Shown: positions 27,322 to 34,142 of the stretch, piece after piece
How positions within the stretch are numbered: position 1 is the first letter of the stretch
Layout of the letters: each line of letters begins with the position of its first letter
NCBI RefSeq assembly: GCF_029581195.1
Contig: NZ_CP120737.1
Location: 3,635,001-3,699,000, forward strand
Reading direction: 5' to 3'
Length of the DNA: 64,000 nt
DNA from: Solwaraspora sp. WMMD791
GTDB lineage: Bacteria > Actinomycetota > Actinomycetes > Mycobacteriales > Micromonosporaceae
Made by a program: the position numbers and the translations under genes
Notes under the pieces: generated by a model
Databases searched by the model: none
The model's input: only the letters and a program-made list of their open reading frames with translations
Told to the model about the DNA's origin: nothing

Positions 27322-27360
27322 TTGGATAGCAATGGGACTCGTGAGGTGACTGTCCGCTAG
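27322..27360 (+). CDS. Putative 12-aa leader peptide
   Basis: A TTG at 27322 opens MDSNGTREVTVR and stops at TAG 27358-27360. GGAGG (27307-27311) lies 10 nt upstream as part of an exceptionally long Shine-Dalgarno match. A second tiny frame (ATG 27332, MGLVR) overlaps it. The peptide is not rich in one amino acid, so classical amino-acid attenuation is not obvious. Coding status is inferred only from the ribosome binding site and position within the leader RNA. Confidence 0.4.
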   Translation: MDSNGTREVTVR

Positions 27361-27429
27361 CCGCTGTCCTCGACAGCTCCGATCGTCGAGACCGTGTGGC
27401 AGCGGTGCGGCGAAACCACGACAGCCACC

Positions 27430-27499
27430 CGACCCCCGGGGTGCCGGCCCAGTCCAGCCGGCCCACGTCACCGACGTGGAAACCCCGGGGGTCGTTTTT
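27430..27499 (+). terminator. Three-way-junction intrinsic terminator
   Basis: A perfect 13-bp outer stem (27430-27442 with 27482-27494) encloses two adjacent hairpins: GCCGGC/GCCGGC at 27443-27462 and CCACGTC-acc-GACGTGG at 27463-27479. Five T residues follow at 27495-27499. The compact junction leaves almost no unpaired bases, which is unusual for a plain terminator. Confidence 0.85.
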
Positions 27500-27518
27500 C
27501 TCTCGGTACGCTCACCAG

Positions 27519-28043
27519 GTGGCGCTCATCCTCCGCCCGGCCCGGCTCGACGACGTCAGCGCGGTCGGCCACCTGCACCACCTCTCCCGGCGCAGCGCCT
27601 ACCGGGGCATCGTCGCGGACGCCGCGCTGGACGCCGTACCCGGTCCGGCGCTGGCCGCCTGGTGGACCGAACGGCTGACCTACGAACGCGACACCCACCG
27701 GCTCACCGTCGCCGAACGCGACAGTGAGCTGGCCGGCTTCACCTACGTCGGCCCGCACAGCGACGGCGACCCCGACACCGGCGAGCTGTACGCCATCCAC
27801 GTCGCCCCGCCGCACCAGGGCACCGGCATCGGCGCCGCGTTGCTGCGCGACGCGCTCGACACGATGCGCGGCCACCGCTACGACCGCGCGGTGCTCTGGG
27901 TGCTCGCCGAGAACCGGCCGGCCCGACGCTTCTACGAACACAGTGGCTGGCGGCCGGACGGGCAACGCCGGGACAGTTGGATCGGGCCGGTGCTCACCCC
28001 ACAGCTGCGCTACACCCGCGCGCTGCCCACGACCGACGTGTGA
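27519..28043 (+). CDS. GNAT-family N-acetyltransferase
   Basis: 174 aa from the GTG at 27519. The acetyl-CoA fold is clear: an N-terminal IRPARLDDV start, the middle LYAIHVAPPHQGTGIGAALLRDAL block with the Q/RxxGxG/A pyrophosphate loop, and the C-terminal WVLAENRPARRFYEHSGW. The acceptor substrate is unknown. No good ribosome binding site precedes the GTG, which lies 20 nt downstream of the terminator U-tract, so expression may depend on read-through of the leader RNA or start very close to the GTG. The open frame extends upstream to 27396 but that part is leader RNA. Confidence 0.88.
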   Translation: MALILRPARLDDVSAVGHLHHLSRRSAYRGIVADAALDAVPGPALAAWWTERLTYERDTHRLTVAERDSELAGFTYVGPHSDGDPDTGELYAIHVAPPHQGTGIGAALLRDALDTMRGHRYDRAVLWVLAENRPARRFYEHSGWRPDGQRRDSWIGPVLTPQLRYTRALPTTDV

Positions 28044-28046
28044 CGG

Positions 28047-28107
28047 CCGGGCGAGAGTACGGAGCCGCTGCTGCGGGGGTTCCGTCCAGCCCCGTACTCT
28101 CGCCCGG
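28047..28107. terminator. 16-bp stem hairpin between GNAT and cbs
   Basis: CCGGGCGAGAGTACGG at 28047-28062 pairs perfectly with CCGTACTCTCGCCCGG at 28092-28107. There is no U-tract. It starts 3 nt after the GNAT stop codon, and cbs converges from the right, so it can serve both. Beyond it, 28108-28345 shows no further gene or clear signal. Confidence 0.8.
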
Positions 28108-28345
28108 CACTGCCCGCCCTAACCGGGGGAAAACGCCTGGCCGAAGGCGCTCAACCGGCGGAGGCGTGCCGGTTGATCGGCGTGGGCGGGCAACAATGCG
28201 GGACACCGGGATGCTGGCGGGCGCCCGGGTCACCGCAGAGTGAAGCACCATGGTCGTCCGCCCCGGCAGCGGACAGTGCCGGGGCGGAACTTCCATAGCC
28301 CTAGTCAACATCAGCTCACGGCATCCAACCGGACACCCTGTGCGA

Positions 28346-29722
28346 TTATTCGCCGCTGTTTCCGAGATGCGCCAACAGGTCCTGACGAGTGATCACGCCA
28401 CGCGGCTTGCCGTCGACCAGCACCAGCGCCGCATCCGTACCGGCCAGCAGCGCCACCGCCTCGCGGACCGGCTGCCCGCCACCGATCATCGGCAGTGGTG
28501 CGCCCATGTGCCGCTCGATCGTGTCGTGCAGCTGCGCCTTGCCGCTGAACAGCGCGTCGAGCAGATCCCGTTCGGCGATCGACCCGGCCACCTCACCGGT
28601 CACCACCGGCGGCTCCGCCTTCAGCACCGGCAGCTGGGAGATGCCGTACTCGCGCATGTAGTCGACCGCGTCGCGGACCGTCTCGGTCGGATGGACGTGC
28701 ACCAGCTCCGGCAGGCCACCCGGCTTGGCCGCCAGTACGTCACCGACGGTCGGCTCGGCACCGTTGGTGTCCAGGAATCCGTACCGGGCCATCCAGTCGT
28801 CGTTGAAGATCTTCGACAGGTAGCCGCGACCGCCGTCGGGCAGCAGCACCACCACCACGTCGTCCGGGCCGGCCCGGCGGGCCACCCGCAACGCGGCGGC
28901 GACCGCCATCCCGCACGAGCCGCCCACCAGCAGCCCCTCCTCGCGGGCCAGCCGCCGGGTGAGCACGAACGACTCCTGGTCGGAGACCTCCACGATCTCG
29001 TCGCAGACGGACCGGTCGTAGGTCTGCGGCCAGAAGTCCTCGCCCACCCCCTCCACAAGGTACGGTCGACCCGACCCACCGGAGTAGACCGAGCCCTCCG
29101 GATCCGCACCGATCACCCGGACCGCACCACCGGAGGCCTCCTTCAGGTAGCGGCCCACCCCGGAGATCGTCCCGCCGGTGCCCACCCCGGCCACGAAGTG
29201 GGTGATCCGGCCGTCGGTCTGCGTCCACAGCTCCGGCCCGGTGCCCTCGTAGTGCGACTGCGGGTTGGCCGGGTTCGCGTACTGGTCGGGTTTCCAGGCC
29301 CCCGGGATCTCCGCCGCCAGCCGGTCGGAGACCTGGTAGTAGGAGCGGGGGTCCTCCGGCGCCACCGCAGTGGGGCAGACCACCACCTCGGCGCCGTACG
29401 CCCGCAGCACGTTCTGCTTGTCCTCGCTGACCTTGTCCGGGCAGACGAAGACGCAGTGGTAGCCCTTGAGCTGCGCGACCAGCGCCAGGCCGACGCCGGT
29501 GTTTCCGCTGGTCGGCTCCACGATCGTGCCGCCGGGCCGGAGTTGACCGGACCGCTCGGCGGCTTCCACCATGCGCAGCGCGATCCGGTCCTTCACCGAA
29601 CCGCCGGGGTTGAAGTACTCGACCTTGGCCAGCACCGTCGCGGAGATTCCGGCGGTGACCTTCCGTAGGCGGACCAGCGGGGTGTTGCCGATGAGATCAA
29701 CGACGTTGTCGTGGTAACGCAC
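28346..29722 (-). CDS. cbs: Cystathionine beta-synthase
   Basis: 458 aa from the GTG at 29722, chosen because it aligns exactly with the start of mycobacterial Cbs before LIGNTPLVRL and has AAGGG 9 nt upstream; the ATG at 29758 would add 12 residues. It condenses serine with homocysteine to cystathionine (reverse transsulfuration). PLP Lys44 lies in NPGGSVKDRI; EPTSGNTG and GTGGTISG are the substrate and phosphate loops. The C-terminal ~120 residues hold two CBS domains (VHPTETVRDAVDYM and LVDGKPRGVITRQDLL), the possible nucleotide/AdoMet sensor. No haem-binding N-terminus. With metB it forms a two-way transsulfuration set as in the Rv1077-Rv1079 region. Confidence 0.93.
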   Translation of the reverse strand: MRYHDNVVDLIGNTPLVRLRKVTAGISATVLAKVEYFNPGGSVKDRIALRMVEAAERSGQLRPGGTIVEPTSGNTGVGLALVAQLKGYHCVFVCPDKVSEDKQNVLRAYGAEVVVCPTAVAPEDPRSYYQVSDRLAAEIPGAWKPDQYANPANPQSHYEGTGPELWTQTDGRITHFVAGVGTGGTISGVGRYLKEASGGAVRVIGADPEGSVYSGGSGRPYLVEGVGEDFWPQTYDRSVCDEIVEVSDQESFVLTRRLAREEGLLVGGSCGMAVAAALRVARRAGPDDVVVVLLPDGGRGYLSKIFNDDWMARYGFLDTNGAEPTVGDVLAAKPGGLPELVHVHPTETVRDAVDYMREYGISQLPVLKAEPPVVTGEVAGSIAERDLLDALFSGKAQLHDTIERHMGAPLPMIGGGQPVREAVALLAGTDAALVLVDGKPRGVITRQDLLAHLGNSGE

Positions 29723-29818
29723 CTCGTTGTGCCCTTCTGCTGACGCCGGCACCGTCATCGTCGGGGTCGAGGTCGTCAGCCGACAACAGCCCGCTGCCGG
29801 CGGTGGAGTATGTCGCGG

Positions 29819-30175
29819 TCAGCCTACGACCTGACCGGGCACCACCGACTCGCGACGCGTCTCCCAGTCCAGGAAGCGCTCGGTCTCGGCGAGCACGCTG
29901 CCCGCCAGCCAGGTGACCACCAGGGCGTCGTCGACGATGCCGAGCAGCATCAGGAACGCCTCCGGCACCAGGTCGACCGGGGAGGCGACGTACGCCACCG
30001 CAGCCGTCATCAACGCCAGCCGCAGGCCACCGTCGTAGTCGCCACGCATCGTGGCCCGGATCATCCGCGGCACCGCCGCCAGCCGACGCCCCAGCGACGG
30101 TCCGGAACGGGTCCCCGCCGTCAGCGCCCGGCCGAGCGCCGCGAACGCCGCCGCCCGCTTGAGTGTCCTGGCCAT
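29819..30175 (-). CDS. DUF1232 (YkvA-like) small membrane protein
   Basis: 118 aa from the ATG at 30175, which has GAGGAGGAG close upstream; the frame extends further upstream but that part is low-complexity shadow. The family block AYVASPVDLVPEAFLMLLGIVDDALV is visible at about residues 58-83, with two short hydrophobic helices. Function unknown. Divergent from the SGNH hydrolase gene. Confidence 0.88.
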   Translation of the reverse strand: MARTLKRAAAFAALGRALTAGTRSGPSLGRRLAAVPRMIRATMRGDYDGGLRLALMTAAVAYVASPVDLVPEAFLMLLGIVDDALVVTWLAGSVLAETERFLDWETRRESVVPGQVVG

Positions 30176-30265
30176 CGGCTCCTCCTCGTCACACCCGCCG
30201 GGCACGCACCGCCGCCCTTGCTCTCCATGATGCCCCCGATCGGCAAACTTCGCCGCGCGCGGATC

Positions 30266-30295
30266 CTCGCCGCGCGGAACCTCGCCGCGCGGAAC
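30266..30295. repeat. 15-bp tandem repeat
   Basis: CTCGCCGCGCGGAAC occurs twice without a gap (30266-30280, 30281-30295), preceded by a degenerate third copy. It lies in the 273-bp gap between the divergent DUF1232 and SGNH genes. Confidence 0.8.
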
Positions 30296-30380
30296 CACCG
30301 CGTCCGTGCCGCGCCCGCACCGCGTCCGCGCCGTGCCCGCGCCGTCGCGTCCCGCCGGGACGGGACGGCGCGGCGGTTAC

Positions 30381-30393
30381 CGAGATAATCTCG
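30381..30393. promoter_or_regulatory. Palindrome over a possible -10 box
   Basis: CGAGATAATCTCG is an inverted repeat of CGAGA/TCTCG and contains GATAAT (30384-30389), a good -10 box, 55 bp before the SGNH hydrolase start. No convincing -35 is seen. It could be a regulated promoter. Confidence 0.4.
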
Positions 30394-30448
30394 AACGGAC
30401 GCAGCACGACGGCACGACGGCAGCAGCGGATCGCAGTCGGGGGGCGCG

Positions 30449-31570
30449 ATGGGCACGGTTGACGCGGGGACACACCCGACCGGCCGGACGTGGGCGGTCC
30501 GTGCGGCCCGGCTCGCCGCGTTCGGGGCCGGCACCGCCGCCGCCGCCGCGGTGGTCGCCGCCGGCACCCTCTACGGTCAGGCCAGGCAGGCCCGGCGGAT
30601 CATCCCGCTGGCGGAGGCACCCCCACCGCGCGGCGACGGGCTGTACGGTGCCCGGCTGCCCGGTCCACCACTGACCCTGGCGGTGCTGGGTGACTCGTCG
30701 GCGGCCGGCTACGGCGTGCACCGTCCCCGCGAGACCCTCGGCGCGCTGCTGGCCACCGGGATCTCGCGCCGGCTGCGACGGCCCGTACGGCTGCACCGGC
30801 TCGCGGTGGTCGGGGCCCGCTCGTCCGGTCTCGTCCCGCAGGTCGAGGCCGCCCTCGAGATCCGTCCCGACCTGGCCGTCATCCTGATCGGCGGCAACGA
30901 CGTCACACACCGGACCCCGCTGGAGGTCGCCGTCGGGCACCTGGTCGACGCGGTACGCCAACTGCGCGCCGTCGGCGCGCAGGTCGTCGTCGGCACCTGC
31001 CCGGACCTGGGCGCGATCGAGCCGATCAAGCCCCCGCTGCGGTGGCTGGCCCGCCGCTGGAGCCGACAACTCGCCGCCGCGCAGACCGTAGCGGTGGTCG
31101 AGGCCGGCGGCTGGACGGTCTCCCTCGGCGACCTGCTCGGCCCACGGTTCGCCGCCGAGCCGACCCGGCTGTTCTCCTGGGACCGGTTCCACCCGTCCGC
31201 CGAGGGGTACGCGATGGCGGCCGCCGTACTGCTGCCGGCCGCGCTCGGCGCGCTCGGCGCCAGCACCGCGTCGCGGACCGGCGTCGCCGGTCGCGAGAAG
31301 GTCCGGACCCTGCCGCAGGCCGCCCACGAGGCGGCGCGTCACGCGGGCACCGAGGTACGCGGCACCCAGGTGGGCGGGCGCGAGCGCGGGCCGGACGGAC
31401 GGTGGGCCCGGCTGCGCCGTCGCCCCCGGCTGCCCGGCCGCTCCTGGCAGAACGCAGCGCTGAGCTGGTTGTTCGGTCCGCCGGGGACGGATCGGGACGC
31501 CGACCACCGCCGATCGGCCGTATCCTCCGGTCAGCACCTGGGGCTGTCCCCAGCGGGTCCGGAAAGCTGA
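30449..31570 (+). CDS. Membrane-anchored SGNH/GDSL hydrolase (first of two)
   Basis: 373 aa. A basic N-terminus and one hydrophobic segment (about 20-42) should anchor or export it. The SGNH blocks are LAVLGDSSAAGYG (nucleophile Ser), Gly in GARSSGL, IGGNDVTHR (Asn) and DRFHPSAEGY (Asp/His). It is therefore a probable extracytoplasmic esterase, lipase or acyl-ester hydrolase. The last ~100 residues are Arg/Gly-rich and not part of the catalytic fold. M. tuberculosis Rv1075c, beside cbs, is a similar exported SGNH protein. A paralogue follows 42 bp downstream. Confidence 0.9.
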   Translation: MGTVDAGTHPTGRTWAVRAARLAAFGAGTAAAAAVVAAGTLYGQARQARRIIPLAEAPPPRGDGLYGARLPGPPLTLAVLGDSSAAGYGVHRPRETLGALLATGISRRLRRPVRLHRLAVVGARSSGLVPQVEAALEIRPDLAVILIGGNDVTHRTPLEVAVGHLVDAVRQLRAVGAQVVVGTCPDLGAIEPIKPPLRWLARRWSRQLAAAQTVAVVEAGGWTVSLGDLLGPRFAAEPTRLFSWDRFHPSAEGYAMAAAVLLPAALGALGASTASRTGVAGREKVRTLPQAAHEAARHAGTEVRGTQVGGRERGPDGRWARLRRRPRLPGRSWQNAALSWLFGPPGTDRDADHRRSAVSSGQHLGLSPAGPES

Positions 31571-31612
31571 GCCGGTGCGCACCCGCCACCGCCGCAACGG
31601 AAGGCGACCGCT

Positions 31613-32419
31613 GTGACCACGAGGAGTCTCGCCGTACGGGTCGGTCAGGTCACCGCAGCGGCGGTCGTCGCCGGTACCGTCGGCAGCGCCGCGCTACTGG
31701 TCAGCGAGGCGCTACTGGCCCGCAACCGCCGGTACGCCCAGCCCGAGCTGGGACTGGCCGTACGGGCCGCCCTCGGGCCGGCCGGCGGGGAGCCACTGCG
31801 GCTCGTGCTGCTGGGCGACTCGGTGACCCTCGGGGTCGGGGTGAGCCGGGTCGCCGACACCGTCGGCGGACAACTGGCCCGGCTGCTGACCCAGCACGAC
31901 GGCGACCCGGCTGCCGGCGAGCGCCGGGTGCTGCTGTCCAGTGTCGGGGTGGCCGGGTCCCGGTCCAGTGACCTCTCCACCCAGGTCGCCCGCGCCCTGC
32001 TGGGGCAACGGCCGGACGTCGCGGTGATCCTGATCGGGATCAACGACGCGACCTCCCTGCGTCGGCCGGGCGAGTCCGCCGTGCACCTCGCCGCCGCGGT
32101 ACGCCGGCTACGCGGGGCGGGCAGCGAAGTCGTCGTCGGCACCTGCCCCGACCTCGGGGCGGCCCGCGCGATCGCGCCACCGTTGCGCCAGGTCGCCGGG
32201 CTGCTGGGGCGACGTACGGCCCGGGCACAGGCCCGGGCGGCACGCGACGCGGGTGCCCGGGTGGTCGACCTGGCGAACGAGACCGGTGCGGTGTTCCGCG
32301 CCGACCCGGGGACCTACTGTCACGACGGCTACCATCCATCGGCGGACGGCTACCGGATCTGGGCGCACGCTCTGCTGCCGGCGGTCCGGGGTGCCGCGAC
32401 CTCGGCCTCCCACAGCTGA
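31613..32419 (+). CDS. SGNH/GDSL hydrolase (second of two)
   Basis: 268 aa from a GTG. N-terminal hydrophobic segment (about 8-30) followed by SGNH blocks LLGDSVTLGVG, GVAGSRSSDL, IGINDATSL and HDGYHPSADGY, all catalytic residues present. It is a paralogue of the preceding gene, but lacks the long C-terminal tail. The two probably form a transcriptional unit after local duplication. Substrate unknown. Confidence 0.9.
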   Translation: MTTRSLAVRVGQVTAAAVVAGTVGSAALLVSEALLARNRRYAQPELGLAVRAALGPAGGEPLRLVLLGDSVTLGVGVSRVADTVGGQLARLLTQHDGDPAAGERRVLLSSVGVAGSRSSDLSTQVARALLGQRPDVAVILIGINDATSLRRPGESAVHLAAAVRRLRGAGSEVVVGTCPDLGAARAIAPPLRQVAGLLGRRTARAQARAARDAGARVVDLANETGAVFRADPGTYCHDGYHPSADGYRIWAHALLPAVRGAATSASHS

Positions 32420-32437
32420 AGCCTGGGATCGCCGCCG

Positions 32438-32767
32438 TCAGAGCTGGTCGCGCAGTCGCCGTACGGCCGCCGCCGCAGGCTCCAGCGTCGCCGGTTCCGG
32501 CGACGCCCGGACCAGGTCCGCCGCCACCACCCGCAGCTGGTCCGGCAGGGCGGTGTCGAGCCGCAGCCGCGGCACCGGCCGGACCGGACGACCTTCGGCG
32601 GCGGCGCCCAGATCGGCGACGTACTGCACGAGTTGGTGGAACTCGCTGGCCCGCCGGCCGCCGCCGGCCGCCCAGCGGGGGTTCTCCCAGTGGCCCACCT
32701 GCCGGACCAGCAGCTGGACCTGCCGGGTCAGAGGGTCCGTCTGGTCTCCGGGCTGTCGCGTTCCCAC
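32438..32767 (-). CDS. Hypothetical helical protein
   Basis: 109 aa. No family recognised. The sequence is soluble and mostly helical with LTRQVQLLVRQVGHWENPRWA near the start and a C-terminal ALPDQLRVVAADLVRA block. Its codon pattern, with G/C in third positions and no shadow gene opposite, supports coding. It ends 18 bp from the convergent SGNH gene. Confidence 0.65.
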   Translation of the reverse strand: MGTRQPGDQTDPLTRQVQLLVRQVGHWENPRWAAGGGRRASEFHQLVQYVADLGAAAEGRPVRPVPRLRLDTALPDQLRVVAADLVRASPEPATLEPAAAAVRRLRDQL

Positions 32768-32801
32768 CGACGCAGTCTAGTCAGCGGCGACCGGCAGCCA
32801 C

Positions 32802-32844
32802 GGCCGGCGAACACCCGCACGTCAGGGCCGGCGAACACCCGCAC
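32802..32844. repeat. 19-bp direct repeat
   Basis: GGCCGGCGAACACCCGCAC is present at 32802-32820 and 32826-32844, identical, with 5 bp between. It is intergenic, just before the terminator of the Bax-inhibitor gene. Confidence 0.85.
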
Positions 32845-32871
32845 CGCTACGGCCCGCCGACGGGGAAACGG

Positions 32872-32914
32872 CGCGATGCCCGGCCGCCGGGAACACCGGT
32901 GGCCGGGCATCGCG
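32872..32914 (-). terminator. Hairpin terminator after the Bax-inhibitor-1 gene
   Basis: CGCGATGCCCGGCC (32872-32885) pairs perfectly over 14 bp with GGCCGGGCATCGCG (32901-32914). It lies 55 bp downstream of the gene ending at 32969 and has no U-tract. Confidence 0.75.
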
Positions 32915-32968
32915 CGTACGCAGACCCGTCGGACCTGCGGGGTCGGACTCGCCCAGAGGGGCGCTGGA

Positions 32969-33790
32969 TCAGTCGTCGCCCTGGAAGAAACTGAGCAGCC
33001 GCAGGATCTCGATGTAGAGCCAGATCAGGCTGACCAGGATGCCGAAGGCGGCGACCCAGGAGTACCGCTGCGGCAGGCCGAGCCGGACGCCCTCCTCCAC
33101 CTCGTGGAAGCTCAGCACGAAGCTGAGCGAGGCGACCACGATGCAGATGAGGCTGAAGATGATCGCGATCGGGCCGCCGCTGCGCAGGCCGGTGTCGACG
33201 CCGAACAGCGACAGCACCAGGTTGATCATCATGACGGCGAAGACGCCGACCATCGCCGCGATCAACCCACGGGTGAACTTCGGGGTGGCCCGGATCACCT
33301 TCATCTTGTAGAGCGCGGCCATCAGGAAGAACACACCGAAGGTGGCGACCACCGCCTGCAGGACGATGCCCTGGTAGCCGGCGATCTCCTGGAAGAACTT
33401 GCTCACCATCCCGACGAAGACGCCCTCGACGACGGCGTAGGTGACCACCAGGGCCGGGTTCGCCATCCGGGAGAACGAGATGATCAGGCCCAGCACCAGA
33501 CCGACGATCGCCGCGCCGATCCAGGCCACCCCGAGCAGTGCGTCGGGCACCAGGATCCAGGCGGCGACCGCCGACAGGCCGGTGATACCGAGCAGGGTCA
33601 CGGTCTTGACGACGACGTCGTCGATGGTCATCGGCGCCACGGTGGGCGGCGCGGCAGGCGCACTGCCCGCGCCCGGGTACGGCTGCCCGTAGCCGGGCTG
33701 CCCGTACGGGCCGGCGGGGGCGTACCCGGCCGCCCGTTCCCGCTCGGCCGCCTGGCCGAGCCGGGCCAGGACCGGGTTGGATGTCTTCAC
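32969..33790 (-). CDS. Bax inhibitor-1/YccA family membrane protein
   Basis: 273 aa from a GTG with GAGGGA about 9 nt upstream. A cytosolic Gly/Pro/Tyr-rich N-terminus (about 1-55) precedes seven hydrophobic helices. SRMANPALVVTYAVVEGVFVG and the final WVAAFGILVSLIWLYIEILRLLSFF match actinobacterial BI-1-like proteins. Family members are pH-sensitive calcium-leak channels or FtsH modulators elsewhere; the role here is inferred only. A perfect 18-bp palindrome overlaps the probable promoter. Confidence 0.9.
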   Translation of the reverse strand: MKTSNPVLARLGQAAERERAAGYAPAGPYGQPGYGQPYPGAGSAPAAPPTVAPMTIDDVVVKTVTLLGITGLSAVAAWILVPDALLGVAWIGAAIVGLVLGLIISFSRMANPALVVTYAVVEGVFVGMVSKFFQEIAGYQGIVLQAVVATFGVFFLMAALYKMKVIRATPKFTRGLIAAMVGVFAVMMINLVLSLFGVDTGLRSGGPIAIIFSLICIVVASLSFVLSFHEVEEGVRLGLPQRYSWVAAFGILVSLIWLYIEILRLLSFFQGDD

Positions 33791-33814
33791 TGTCCAGCCT
33801 CCCTCAGGGGGGTT

Positions 33815-33832
33815 GTCACACGATCGTGTGAC
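33815..33832. promoter_or_regulatory. Perfect 18-bp palindromic operator
   Basis: GTCACACGATCGTGTGAC is a perfect palindrome 25 bp upstream of the Bax-inhibitor-1 start. On the gene's strand it directly follows TTGAGT, a plausible -35 box, so a bound dimeric regulator (TetR- or GntR-like size) would block the promoter. The regulator is not identifiable here. Confidence 0.7.
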
Positions 33833-33923
33833 TCAAGGGTAGACGCACCGATCGAGGGTGGGGAGGACGTGTGCGTCACGGGCCTGCATCGACGGGGTCG
33901 CGGTGACCAGGGACGGACCGCCG

Positions 33924-34004
33924 TGCCCGGGGCGGGACTCGAACCCGCACGCCTTTCGGCAGCCGCTTTTAAGGCAGCCGTGTCTGCCGTTCCACCACCC
34001 GGGC
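33924..34004 (-). tRNA. tRNA-Leu (UAA anticodon), bldA-like
   Basis: An 81-nt class II tRNA on the minus strand: acceptor GCCCGGG paired with CCCGGGC, discriminator A, D-arm TGGTGGAAC..GCAGAC, anticodon stem GCTGC/GCGGC around loop CTTAAAA (anticodon TAA), long variable arm, and T-arm GCGGGTTCGAGTCCCGC. CCA is not encoded. It decodes UUA, the codon read in Streptomyces by bldA, which controls expression of rare TTA-containing genes. Confidence 0.95.
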
Positions 34005-34142
34005 CCGTCCCGGCCGGGCTGGCGACGTCGGGCCGCCGACCGGCCCGCCGTCGGGTAGGTTGCCCGACCGCAGACTGTCACGTTAGCGGGTCGCACCCAG
34101 CCGGGCGCATCCCGGCCGGCGCGCGGCACTAGGGTTCGGTTC

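Larger units (their letters stand above)
27297..27500 (+). ncRNA. Structured leader RNA with 16S-complementary start
   Basis: A predicted transcript of about 200 nt bounded by the promoter above and the terminator below. Positions 27303-27317 (GAAAGGAGGTGGTCC) can pair over 15 nt, with one G-U, to the usual actinobacterial 16S rRNA 3' tail. A 12-codon ORF follows (27322-27360), then a GCTGTC-ctc-GACAGC hairpin (27363-27377) and a three-way-junction terminator (27430-27499). The downstream GNAT gene begins 20 nt after the U-tract, so this could be an attenuating leader or an independent small RNA. I cannot assign it to a known RNA family. Confidence 0.55.

Noticed and set aside
34005-34142. 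Attachment site or integrase scar at the tRNA-Leu gene
   Set aside because: No duplicated tRNA 3' end or integrase gene is visible on either side.
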